64,000 nt of DNA from Marinobacter panjinensis. Its GTDB lineage: Bacteria > Pseudomonadota > Gammaproteobacteria > Pseudomonadales > Oleiphilaceae. This document shows positions 28,382 through 36,104 of this stretch, piece by piece (the first letter of the stretch is position 1; each line of letters opens with the position of its first letter). The stretch lies in assembly GCF_005298175.1 (NCBI RefSeq), contig NZ_SZYH01000002.1, positions 124,001-188,000 of the forward strand, in the 5' to 3' direction. The position numbers and the translations under genes were made by a program. The notes beneath the pieces are model-generated. The model did not search any database. It had not been told where the DNA came from and saw nothing but the letters and a program-made list of their open reading frames with translations.

Positions 28382-29200
28382 ATGACAACGAGTCTGGAAA
28401 CACCGCAAACGATGCAGGATGGCCAATGGGGAGTACACTACGCGCTGGAACCTGGACAGACACAGTACCATGAGCTCTGTCATACACGGGTTTGGGCAAC
28501 CTTGCTGGAGCAGGAGTGGCAGATCCGTTATCAGCGCATGCCCGAAGACGACGATCAGGAACGCTGGCTACAGCGGGTAACAGATACCTTGCCCGATGCC
28601 GAACTGGGGGTTCAGCGATTTGTGCGGCCGGATGATGGTTGCCAGCTTCACTACCTGCCGGCCATGTCGAGTCTCGCCACGGTCATTCGTCCCTATCAGC
28701 CGCTGACCATTCCTGCCGCCAGTGAGTGCACGATCTATGTGGGAACGCTGCTGTGGATGCGAATCCAGGCCGGGAGCAAAGGGACCCACCTGATGGAGCT
28801 GCCGCTGGCGGATCCGTCACTCACCTGGGTGGGGCGGACTACGATGGAGGGCGAGCTTTGTTACTCCGCTGCCACTTTTGCACGTCTGGTACTGGATGCG
28901 GTGCCCAAACGCCCATGGCGTGCGATCACACCCGTGAGAATTATCAATGAGCGGCCAGAACCGTTGTTGCTGGAGCGTTTTAATCTGCCAACCCCTCTGC
29001 TGTCGCTGCACCGCAATGAAAAGGGCCACCTGTGGACACCGGGTGTGACGGTTATCTGTGAAACGGATATGAATTCAGCGCGCCTGCGAGTTGACCATGA
29101 TCTTATTGCTGCTGCCGGGCGTTGCGAGCTGGTGGCTCCCGCCCGGGAGCAAACCGCTCGGGGTGGTCTGGTACGAGCTTACGACCGCATATTTGGCTGA
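28382..29200 (+). CDS. Uncharacterised protein heading the MscS-RimB-RimK operon
   Basis: Soluble protein of 272 residues without signal peptide or membrane helix. I do not recognise it with certainty. It might belong to the DUF432 family, which I recall near mechanosensitive-channel genes, but this needs a profile search. Visible features are an acidic N-terminal third, a hydrophobic beta-rich centre (CTIYVGTLLWMRIQAG), and PERPEPLLLERFNLPTPLLSL-like text late in the chain, shortened here to LLLERFNLPTPLLSL. The start follows AAGGG. It is 48 bp upstream of the MscS gene on the same strand, so a role linked to the channel or to the ligase operon is possible. Confidence 0.7.
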   Translation: MTTSLETPQTMQDGQWGVHYALEPGQTQYHELCHTRVWATLLEQEWQIRYQRMPEDDDQERWLQRVTDTLPDAELGVQRFVRPDDGCQLHYLPAMSSLATVIRPYQPLTIPAASECTIYVGTLLWMRIQAGSKGTHLMELPLADPSLTWVGRTTMEGELCYSAATFARLVLDAVPKRPWRAITPVRIINERPEPLLLERFNLPTPLLSLHRNEKGHLWTPGVTVICETDMNSARLRVDHDLIAAAGRCELVAPAREQTARGGLVRAYDRIFG

Positions 29201-29248
29201 CAGATCCGGCTGTTTGTCGTCACCAATGCCACAGATGGAGTTACCTTT

Positions 29249-30136
29249 TTGATCGAGCAGTTTGAAAGCAGTCTGATGCAGTTTTTCGGTGCCGTTGCCT
29301 GGAGCAAGTGGATCAGCACCCTGTTTTTGCTGGTTCTCGGCATCGTGCTGGCTTCCTTCGCGGCCCGGGGCATTTCCCGGTTCATGGAGGATCGGGCCTC
29401 GCGTCACCACACCGTGATGGTAAGACGGCTGGTATTCTACCTGGTACTGGCCATATTTTTCTTTGCTGCGCTGAGGGAGGCTGGCTTCTCTCTGGATGTG
29501 GTGTTGGGTGCGGCCGGCATATTGACCGTTGCCATTGGCTTTGCCTCCCAGACCTCTGCCTCCAACATGATCAGCGGTCTGTTCCTGCTGGTGGAAAAGC
29601 CCTTTGAAATCGGCAACTTTATTGAGGTGGAAGGCACTATTGGTGAAGTCGTTTCCATTGATATGCTGAGTGTGAAGTTGCGTACCCCGGACAACCTCTA
29701 TGTGCGCATTCCCAACGAAACGCTGATCAAGACCCGGGTGGTCAATCGCTCTCGCTTTCCCATCCGCCGCATGGACCTGACTGTAGGGATTGCCTACGCC
29801 GAGGATGTGGCGCGGGTGGAAAATCTGTTGTTGGACCTGGCAAGACAAAGCAGTGTCAGTCTGGAGGAGCCAAAGGCGTTTGTACTGGTGACCGGGTTTG
29901 GTCCATCCTCGATAGACATGCAGTTTTCTTTCTGGCTGCCTAGTGACAGGGTATTGCAAGGGCGCAGCCAGATGATGGTGGCCGTCAAGAAAATGCTCGA
30001 CGAGGAAGGGATTGAAATACCGTTCCCCCACACAAGTATCTATGCCGGAAGCCATTCCGAACCCTTCCGGGTGGAACTGCTGCGGCCGGAAACCGAAACC
30101 AACAAGGGAGATCCGGATGCCTACCAGAACGGATGA
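29249..30136 (+). CDS. Small-conductance mechanosensitive channel (MscS family)
   Basis: MscS-type channel of 295 residues. Three membrane segments are visible (about 17-40, 60-78, 85-105). The last, Gly/Ala-rich helix (VVLGAAGILTVAIGFASQ) is the pore-lining TM3, followed by the beta domain (EVEGTIGEVVSIDMLSVKLR, trimmed core GTIGEVVSID). The predicted start is TTG at 29249 with GGAG upstream; an ATG at 29276 is a possible alternative. It overlaps the RimB-like gene by 20 bp. It should open under membrane tension to release solutes in hypo-osmotic shock. Confidence 0.9.
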   Translation: MIEQFESSLMQFFGAVAWSKWISTLFLLVLGIVLASFAARGISRFMEDRASRHHTVMVRRLVFYLVLAIFFFAALREAGFSLDVVLGAAGILTVAIGFASQTSASNMISGLFLLVEKPFEIGNFIEVEGTIGEVVSIDMLSVKLRTPDNLYVRIPNETLIKTRVVNRSRFPIRRMDLTVGIAYAEDVARVENLLLDLARQSSVSLEEPKAFVLVTGFGPSSIDMQFSFWLPSDRVLQGRSQMMVAVKKMLDEEGIEIPFPHTSIYAGSHSEPFRVELLRPETETNKGDPDAYQNG

Positions 30137-30614
30137 AGCCACCAAAACCGGCCAGGCGCCGGACATCGACGGAAAGCTGGCCCTCGGCTGGCGTGAATGG
30201 GTTGGCTTGCCTGAGTTCGATATATACCGGATCAAGGCAAAAGTGGATACCGGCGCTCGCACCTCGTGTCTTCATACGTTTCGTACCGAACCCTACACTG
30301 ACAGCGGCGAGCGTCGGGTCCGCTTCTGGGTGCACCCTATCCAGAATGATCTGCACCATGTGGTGGAATGCGATGCGTTGGTGTTGGACGAACGCAATGT
30401 GTCCGATTCCGGTGGTCACAAGGAGCTTCGGCTGGTGATCGAAACCCGCATCGTGCTCGGCGACACCGAATGGCCGATTGAAATGACCTTGACCAACCGT
30501 GACTCCATGCGTTTTCGTATGCTGCTTGGTCGAACGGCAATGGCCCGGCGCGCCATTGTACTTCCTGAATGCTCCTATCTTGCCGGCGAACCGGCCCTAA
30601 GGACGAAAAAATGA
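30117..30614 (+). CDS. rimB: RimB-like ATP-dependent zinc protease / retropepsin-like protein
   Basis: Protein of 165 residues of the putative ATP-dependent zinc protease family (PF05618-type), which includes RimB of Pseudomonas. The core is a retropepsin-like motif DTGART at residues 44-49, followed by LLGRTAM near the C-terminus, consistent with a small aspartic-protease fold. The ATG at 30117 has AGGGAG upstream. It overlaps MscS by 20 bp and rimK by 4 bp (ATGA). In Pseudomonas RimB acts with RimK on ribosomal protein S6 glutamylation; here the partner substrate is inferred. Confidence 0.82.
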   Translation: MPTRTDEATKTGQAPDIDGKLALGWREWVGLPEFDIYRIKAKVDTGARTSCLHTFRTEPYTDSGERRVRFWVHPIQNDLHHVVECDALVLDERNVSDSGGHKELRLVIETRIVLGDTEWPIEMTLTNRDSMRFRMLLGRTAMARRAIVLPECSYLAGEPALRTKK

Positions 30615-31516
30615 AAATTGCGATTCTGTCGCGTAACCGTCATCTCTACTCGACACGTCGTCTGGTGGAAGAGGGTGTTAACCGGGGCCATGAAGTGAAG
30701 GTGATTGACTGCCTGCACTGCTCCATGAATATTACCTCCGCTGACCCGAGGATCCACTACCACGAGGAAGTGCTGGAAGACTTTGATGTGGTGATTCCCC
30801 GAATCGGTGCTTCGGTGACTTTCTATGGCACAGCGGTGCTGCGGCAGTTCGAGATGATGGGGGTTTTCCCCGTCAACGAGTCCGTGGCCATTACCCGCTC
30901 TCGAGACAAGCTGCGCTCACTGCAGCTGTTGGCCCGCAAGGGTGTGGGCATGCCGGTGACAGGGTTCGCCAACAAGCCGGACAACGTGCCGGAACTGCTG
31001 AAAATGGTGGGTGGTGCACCGGTAGTGATCAAGTTGCTGCAGGGCACCCAAGGCATTGGTGTGGTACTGGCGGAAACCCGCAAGGCGGCGGAAAGCGTGA
31101 TCGAGGCCTTTATGGGGCTGAAAGCCGACATCCTGGTGCAGGAATTCATCAAGGAGGCCGGCGGCGCCGATATTCGCTGTTTTGTCATTGGTGACAAGGT
31201 GATTGCAGCCATGAAGCGCCAGGGTGGTGAAGGTGAGTTCCGTTCCAACCTGCACCGCGGCGGGACTGCATCACTGATTCGCATCACGCCGGAGGAGCGT
31301 CGAACGGCGATTACTGCGGCCAAGTCCATGGGCCTCAATGTGGCCGGTGTGGATCTACTGCGCTCCAGCCGCGGCCCGCTGGTGATGGAGGTCAACTCCT
31401 CGCCGGGCCTTGAGGGCATCGAAAATGCCACCGGTAAAAACGTGGCCGGCATGATCATGAACTGGACCGAGAAGAATCAGCAGCCCTGGAAAACTCGTAC
31501 CAAGGGGAGAGGCTGA
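30611..31516 (+). CDS. rimK: RimK-type ATP-grasp ligase
   Basis: ATP-grasp amide ligase of 301 residues, the length of E. coli RimK, which adds glutamates to the C-terminus of ribosomal protein S6 and can make poly-alpha-glutamate. Conserved blocks are [45 protein letters not shown] and the metal-binding [14 protein letters not shown]. The ATG overlaps the rimB stop, so expression is coupled. Some RimK relatives make N-acetylaspartylglutamate-like peptides, relevant because an aspartoacylase-like gene follows after 1 bp. Confidence 0.93.
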   Translation: MKIAILSRNRHLYSTRRLVEEGVNRGHEVKVIDCLHCSMNITSADPRIHYHEEVLEDFDVVIPRIGASVTFYGTAVLRQFEMMGVFPVNESVAITRSRDKLRSLQLLARKGVGMPVTGFANKPDNVPELLKMVGGAPVVIKLLQGTQGIGVVLAETRKAAESVIEAFMGLKADILVQEFIKEAGGADIRCFVIGDKVIAAMKRQGGEGEFRSNLHRGGTASLIRITPEERRTAITAAKSMGLNVAGVDLLRSSRGPLVMEVNSSPGLEGIENATGKNVAGMIMNWTEKNQQPWKTRTKGRG

Positions 31517-31517
31517 A

Positions 31518-32585
31518 ATGGCCGCTCGAGCCCCGTTTGTTATGGCCGGCAACGAAATCAAAGCCGGAACCCGGCAGACCGTGGAAATACCGGTCGCCAA
31601 GTTGTATACCCACACACCGCTTCACGTTCCTGTGGAAGTGGTGCATGGCCGCCGCAGTGGCCCTGTGTTGATGGTGTGTGGTGCTATTCACGGGGATGAA
31701 ATCAACGGTGTGGAAATCGTGCGCCGGGTGCTGACCAACTCCGCCTTGCGTCATCTGCGGGGTACTCTGGTTGCTGTGCCGATCGTTAACATCTTCGGAT
31801 TTGTCCAGCGTACCCGTTACCTGCCGGACCGCCGTGACCTCAACCGCTGTTTCCCGGGCAGTGAGTCCGGCTCCCTGGGTGGGCGCATCGCTTATCTGCT
31901 GCGTACCCAGATCATGGAGAAGGTGTCTCATATTATTGACCTGCACACGGGGGCCATACACCGGTTCAACCTGCCGCAGATTCGCGCCGAGCTGAAGAAC
32001 CCGGAAACCATCCGCATGGCGGAAGCGTTCGGGGCACCGATCATCATCAATGCCAGCTTGCGGGAAGGTAGCCTGAGGGCCTACGCTGATTCCCAGGATA
32101 TTCCGGTGGTGACCTTCGAGGGCGGTGAAGCCCTGCGGTTTGACGATGTCGTAATCTCCAGTGGCGTGAAAGGTGTGATCCGGGTAATGCGGGAGCTGGA
32201 AATGATTCCCGCCAAGAAGGGCCCCAAAGCGCCGAGAAAACGCTCGGAAACCGCCGCCAACTCGCAGTGGGTACGTACCGACACAGACGGCATCATGCGT
32301 CCGGTGGCAAGCCTGGGGCAGAAAGTGCGCAAGGGCCAGAAACTGGCCATGGTGGCGGATCCGTTTGGCGAGTCCGAGACGGCGGTGCTCTCACCCTGTT
32401 CCGGCATTGTGATCTGTGTGAACAACCTGCCGCTGGTTAACGAGGGTGAAGCGATTTATCACATTGCCCGGTTCGATGAGCTCAACGAGGCGGAAAAGGC
32501 CATGGATTATTTCCGCAGCAGCTACGAAGGGGACATGGGCGACGATATGATTCCCGTTCACCCCTGGGATGACCGGCAGAGATAA
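31518..32585 (+). CDS. Succinylglutamate desuccinylase/aspartoacylase-family hydrolase
   Basis: M14-type zinc amidohydrolase of 355 residues. Zinc ligands are seen in GAIHGDEINGVE (HxxE) and DLHTGAIHRF; RDLNRCFPG carries the conserved Arg/Asn. A C-terminal domain of about 80 residues (VRKGQKLAMVADPFG, LSPCSGIVICVN) resembles a biotinyl/lipoyl-like hammerhead fold seen in AstE/AspA relatives. It starts one base after rimK. It is not next to other arginine-succinyltransferase genes, so a role in arginine catabolism is unlikely; removal of acyl groups from a RimK-type product is my inference. Confidence 0.82.
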   Translation: MAARAPFVMAGNEIKAGTRQTVEIPVAKLYTHTPLHVPVEVVHGRRSGPVLMVCGAIHGDEINGVEIVRRVLTNSALRHLRGTLVAVPIVNIFGFVQRTRYLPDRRDLNRCFPGSESGSLGGRIAYLLRTQIMEKVSHIIDLHTGAIHRFNLPQIRAELKNPETIRMAEAFGAPIIINASLREGSLRAYADSQDIPVVTFEGGEALRFDDVVISSGVKGVIRVMRELEMIPAKKGPKAPRKRSETAANSQWVRTDTDGIMRPVASLGQKVRKGQKLAMVADPFGESETAVLSPCSGIVICVNNLPLVNEGEAIYHIARFDELNEAEKAMDYFRSSYEGDMGDDMIPVHPWDDRQR

Positions 32586-32599
32586 CGACGAGGTGGGCT

Positions 32600-33025
32600 A
32601 TGATCTGGGATCAGACTTTTATTGAACTGGCGCCCCTGCCCAGGGGCTTTCATCTGGTCACCAATGAAATCCTGGCCCAGGCGCCTGCGTTGCAGAATTG
32701 CCAGGTAGGGTTGCTGCACCTGTTCATCCAGCATACCTCTGCCTCCCTGGCCATCAATGAAAACGCCGATCCGGACGTGCGAGGTGACCTGGAGCGGCAT
32801 TTCAATGTGATGGTGCCGCAGAACGCACCTCATTATGAGCACATCACCGAGGGCCCTGACGATATGCCCGCCCACATCAAAAGTGTTCTGGTAGGACCGT
32901 CGCTCACTATTCCGGTGAACGATGGCCATCTGGCCCTGGGTACATGGCAGGGCATTTACCTGTGCGAGCACCGGGACAGTGCCGGCGGCCGGAAAATTGT
33001 CGCCACATTGCAGGGGCGCTGGTAG
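32600..33025 (+). CDS. yjbQ: YjbQ family protein (UPF0047, secondary thiamine-phosphate synthase type)
   Basis: Compact protein of 141 residues with the family signature FIQHTSASLAINENADPDVR and the C-terminal LGTWQGIYLCEHRD. YjbQ proteins show weak thiamine-phosphate synthase activity in vitro; the physiological role is unsettled. The ATG follows AGGTGG. It is the last gene of the six-gene unit beginning at 28382, 14 bp after the hydrolase gene, and runs up to the convergent diguanylate cyclase. Confidence 0.88.
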   Translation: MIWDQTFIELAPLPRGFHLVTNEILAQAPALQNCQVGLLHLFIQHTSASLAINENADPDVRGDLERHFNVMVPQNAPHYEHITEGPDDMPAHIKSVLVGPSLTIPVNDGHLALGTWQGIYLCEHRDSAGGRKIVATLQGRW

Positions 33026-33045
33026 AGGGCCGGTGGTAGCGGCAG

Positions 33046-34707
33046 TTATTGGGCTGTTGTTTCAACCGGCTCGTACCCGAAACTGTTTCTGCCGCTCTCC
33101 TTGACCTTGTAAAGCGCCTTGTCGGCCGCACTGACAAGGTCCTCCATGGTAAGGTCGCTGTGGGGTACCACCGTTGAAACTCCGATGCTGATGGTCAGGT
33201 ATGGCTCAACCGGGTTGCTATCGTGTTCAATTCCGGCCGCGATGATCCGCTCCCGTATCGAGGCAGCAATCTCCGTGGCGGCATCGACATCGGTTCCCGG
33301 AAGCACCAGCAGGAATTCCTCGCCGCCATAGCGGGCTGCCATGTCGGATTTCCGCTGCACAGCGCTCTCCAGAATAGCCGCAACCTGCTTCAGGGCGTCG
33401 TCTCCCGCCTGGTGCCCATACCGGTCGTTGTAGCGTTTGAAATGGTCAATGTCGACAAGCATGACGGTGAGAGGGTCGCCGGTCCGGCTCAGTATCTCCC
33501 ACGCCTGCTTCAGTTTCTTTTCTAGGGCCAGCCGGTTTGAGAGCCCGGTGAGCGGGTCGTGCTCGGACACCCGTTTCAGTTCCGCATTGGCGCTCTGCAG
33601 TTCGCTCTGGATTTCAAGCACCTTTTGATGCTTCGACGTCAACTCGGCATTCAGCCGCAGCAGTTCTGTGTTGTTTGACTCGATCATCCCCAGCATGGAA
33701 TTGAACTCCCGGGACAGGGCGCCTATTTCATCGTTATTTTTGATGCTGGCACGAAGGGAGTAGTCCATGGCATTGGAGATACTGGAGATATCAGCCTTCA
33801 GGCCCATAATCGGCTTCACGACCATCCATCGGAACAATGCCAACAGTGCCACTGCGAGAAGGGCGCACAGGAACACGAGCAGTGCCACACCATAGAAGGT
33901 GATTTCTTTACCCAGCTCAGTGATTTCGCGCGGCAGAATCGCGGTTGCCCGCAAGCCAGGAGTGCCCTCGATGCTGTAAATCTTTGAGGCGGAGAGTGTA
34001 CTCCGGTCAATGATTTCAAGTGTGTAGGTATCCGCGCTGGCCGGAACCCCGGTATCCGGGACCGGGTCGATACTGAACTCCAGGACAATCTGCTCTGAAA
34101 GCTTGCTGATCAGCTCTTCATCCAGAAACTGGCCAAACACTACATACCCCTGGTGTGGGCCTGAGCCATCGCTTTTCACGATCGGGCGCATGGCGAAGAG
34201 AACCGGAATGCCATCCACCTCGACAATGCCGCTGGTGCTCTGGTCATCGATATATGCCTCGGTGTCAATCCGCTGTCTGAAGCCTGCTATGGCTGCGACA
34301 GCCGCTTCAAGGTAGCTTTCTGACAGATCGACGTAGCCGCCTTCAGGTGGAAAGTCGAAAACCCTACCCCAGACGGGTTGCCCGTCAAGGTCGAGGAAAA
34401 GGGCAACATCGAACCCGAAGTTCAGAAAGGTGTCCGGATACAGATTGGACTCGATGTACTCCGGATCACCGGATTGGATGAACGAATAGGTGTCATTCCA
34501 TGCCGACCAGTCGTAGACGGTGAAATCGATAGTTTCACGCTGGGCTTCCAGCCGCCGGACGACCCGGTCAATGTTGTTTCTGGCGTAATCGACCTCGATA
34601 TCATGAAAGGCGGGATAGATAACATTGCGCTGGATAAAAAAGGCTGACACCGAAAGCAAAAGCCCCATCAACAGAATCAATGCGGTGGTTTTTGCAGAAA
34701 TCGACAT
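33046..34707 (-). CDS. Membrane diguanylate cyclase with CHASE4 and HAMP domains
   Basis: Makes cyclic di-GMP. It has 553 residues: a first membrane helix (about 8-25), a periplasmic CHASE4-like domain (about 30-250, with YDWSAWNDTYSF), a second helix (about 270-295), a HAMP segment, a short coiled coil and a C-terminal GGDEF domain with active GGEEF. An RKSD inhibitory site lies five residues before GGEEF, so product feedback is expected. No EAL domain is present. The gene faces away from the TRAP operon across 332 bp. The signal sensed is unknown. Confidence 0.92.
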   Translation of the reverse strand: MSISAKTTALILLMGLLLSVSAFFIQRNVIYPAFHDIEVDYARNNIDRVVRRLEAQRETIDFTVYDWSAWNDTYSFIQSGDPEYIESNLYPDTFLNFGFDVALFLDLDGQPVWGRVFDFPPEGGYVDLSESYLEAAVAAIAGFRQRIDTEAYIDDQSTSGIVEVDGIPVLFAMRPIVKSDGSGPHQGYVVFGQFLDEELISKLSEQIVLEFSIDPVPDTGVPASADTYTLEIIDRSTLSASKIYSIEGTPGLRATAILPREITELGKEITFYGVALLVFLCALLAVALLALFRWMVVKPIMGLKADISSISNAMDYSLRASIKNNDEIGALSREFNSMLGMIESNNTELLRLNAELTSKHQKVLEIQSELQSANAELKRVSEHDPLTGLSNRLALEKKLKQAWEILSRTGDPLTVMLVDIDHFKRYNDRYGHQAGDDALKQVAAILESAVQRKSDMAARYGGEEFLLVLPGTDVDAATEIAASIRERIIAAGIEHDSNPVEPYLTISIGVSTVVPHSDLTMEDLVSAADKALYKVKESGRNSFGYEPVETTAQ

Positions 34708-34821
34708 GGCATTGGGCCTTGCGTACGGGCGGCTGTTCCGGAGTGGGCTGGGTTCAGACTCACTATCAAGGCTGACCTGATTTTAGTTTGACCAGTTACG
34801 TTTCCCGAAGGAAGACATTGG

Positions 34822-34888
34822 ACAAGATTTGACAGTCTTGGCCGATCTCCACCCATTGCAGGGTTTTGATGGGTGGGTTTCTACCCAT
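34822..34888 (+). promoter_or_regulatory. Candidate activator-binding sites upstream of the TRAP operon
   Basis: CAAGA (34823-34827) and TCTTG (34836-34840) form one inverted repeat. CCACCCAT (34849-34856) and ATGGGTGG (34869-34876) form a perfect second one, with another ACCCAT at 34883-34888. They lie about 60-140 bp upstream of the proposed sigma-54 -24/-12 element, the usual distance for an enhancer-binding protein such as the DctD-like regulator encoded at 40197. Assignment is inferential. Confidence 0.45.
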
Positions 34889-34949
34889 ATTGATGCTCTG
34901 AAATGCCATTTTATTCGATAGGCTATTGTTTTAAAGTCAGTTTTTTAAC

Positions 34950-34966
34950 CTGGTCTGCTCCTTGCT
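34950..34966 (+). promoter_or_regulatory. Candidate sigma-54 (-24/-12) promoter
   Basis: CTGGTCTGCTCCTTGCT matches the sigma-54 pattern TGGCACG-N4-TTGCW with the invariant GG and GC dinucleotides correctly spaced (10 nt between). Three of the less conserved positions differ. The expected transcript start is near 34978, about 60 bp before the TAXI binding-protein start at 35040. It fits the sigma-54-dependent activator gene downstream. Confidence 0.6.
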
Positions 34967-35039
34967 CCATTCCCGTCACTGAAGCCTGCTGTGCTTCGTT
35001 GAGCACCCAACAAACACAATGAGACGGGGAGCACCCACT

Positions 35040-36017
35040 ATGAAAACCCAAGCCGTAATTGCGTTGGCACTTGCCTCCACTTTCGCTGTTACCAGTCCGG
35101 TTGTTGCACAGGACAAGTCCGACTGGCCAGACAACTTCACGGTTGGTACTGCCAGCCAGGGCGGAACCTACTTTGCGTATGGTTCCGGGTGGGCGAACTT
35201 TGTTGCCGATAACCTGGGCGTGTCTGGTGGTGCCGAAATCACCGGTGGCCCGATGCAGAACATGGCGCTGGTGCACACCGGAAATCTGCAGTTCGGTCTG
35301 ACCACCATGGGCCCCGCCCGGGAGTCCATGGAAGGTAACAGCCCGCTCGCACCGGGTCTGAACATGGATAACGTCTGCGCCATCTTCCCGATGTACCAGA
35401 CGCCCTTCTCCGTGACCGCGCTGTCTGACTCTGGTATCACCTCGATTTCAGACATTCCCGATGGCGCGACCATTGGCTTCGGGCCCGCAGGCTCCACCTC
35501 CGATACCTATTTTCCGCGCATGATGGAAACCCTGGGGGTGAACTTCGAGCGCCGCAACGGTAGCTGGTCAGACCTGGGTACCCAGTTGCAGGATGGCCTG
35601 ATCGACGTGATTGCCTTCGCGGCCGGCATTCCCATCCCGGCCGTCAGCCAGCTGGAAGTTCAGACCGACGTGAACATCATCGGCATGACCGACACAGAAG
35701 CCGAGAAGATCACTGATAACTTCCCGGTTTCCGAGTTCATCATTCCGGCGAGCACTTACCAGTCTTTGGAAGAAGATTCCCGTGTGGTATCCATGTGGAA
35801 CTTTGCCATCGCCAACTGTGACGTTCCGGAAAGCCTGGTGTATGAAATTACCAAGCTGACCATGGAAAACAACGATCAAATGGTGTCGATCCACAAGGCG
35901 GCACGCACGTCTATCCCGGAAAACTACGACAAGAACAACGTTCTGCCCTGGCATCCGGGTGCGGCTCGCTGGTTCAACGAAAATGGTTACGAGATTCCCG
36001 AAAGCGAGATCAAGTAA
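35040..36017 (+). CDS. TAXI-family TRAP transporter solute-binding protein
   Basis: Periplasmic binding protein of 325 residues with a signal peptide (MKTQAVIALALASTFAVTSPVVA). The mature protein starts near QDKSDWPDNFTVGTASQGGTYFAYG, shown here by its core TVGTASQGGTYFAYG, which is typical of the TAXI branch of TRAP binding proteins. Members may bind dicarboxylates, glutamate or other organic anions; the ligand is not readable from sequence. The ATG at 35040 follows GGGGAG. The fused permease gene follows after an 87-bp gap with a hairpin. Confidence 0.9.
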   Translation: MKTQAVIALALASTFAVTSPVVAQDKSDWPDNFTVGTASQGGTYFAYGSGWANFVADNLGVSGGAEITGGPMQNMALVHTGNLQFGLTTMGPARESMEGNSPLAPGLNMDNVCAIFPMYQTPFSVTALSDSGITSISDIPDGATIGFGPAGSTSDTYFPRMMETLGVNFERRNGSWSDLGTQLQDGLIDVIAFAAGIPIPAVSQLEVQTDVNIIGMTDTEAEKITDNFPVSEFIIPASTYQSLEEDSRVVSMWNFAIANCDVPESLVYEITKLTMENNDQMVSIHKAARTSIPENYDKNNVLPWHPGAARWFNENGYEIPESEIK

Positions 36018-36043
36018 CTACCCTTGTGTGTCAGGGGGTTCGG

Positions 36044-36086
36044 CTGGGCCCCCGTCGGCGGCCGGCTTAATGCCGGCCCAGTTTTT
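36044..36086 (+). terminator. Attenuating terminator between TRAP binding protein and permease genes
   Basis: CTGGGCC (36044-36050) pairs with GGCCCAG (36075-36081), with an inner GCCGGC/GCCGGC stem, followed by five T residues. It probably gives partial termination, letting the binding protein be made in excess of the permease. Confidence 0.65.
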
Positions 36087-36104
36087 CTGTAGACAGGGCT
36101 TATC

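Larger units (their letters stand above)
34708..35039. other. 332-bp divergent regulatory region (cyclase gene / TRAP operon)
   Basis: No gene is seen here. It holds a candidate sigma-54 promoter at 34950-34966 and upstream inverted-repeat boxes at 34822-34888, described separately. The promoter of the diguanylate cyclase gene must also lie here, but no convincing -35/-10 pair was identified for it. Confidence 0.6.

Noticed and set aside
34839..34862. Second sigma-54-like match at TTGGC...TTGCA
   Set aside because: The distance between the GG and GC elements is about 16 nt instead of 10, so it cannot be a -24/-12 promoter.
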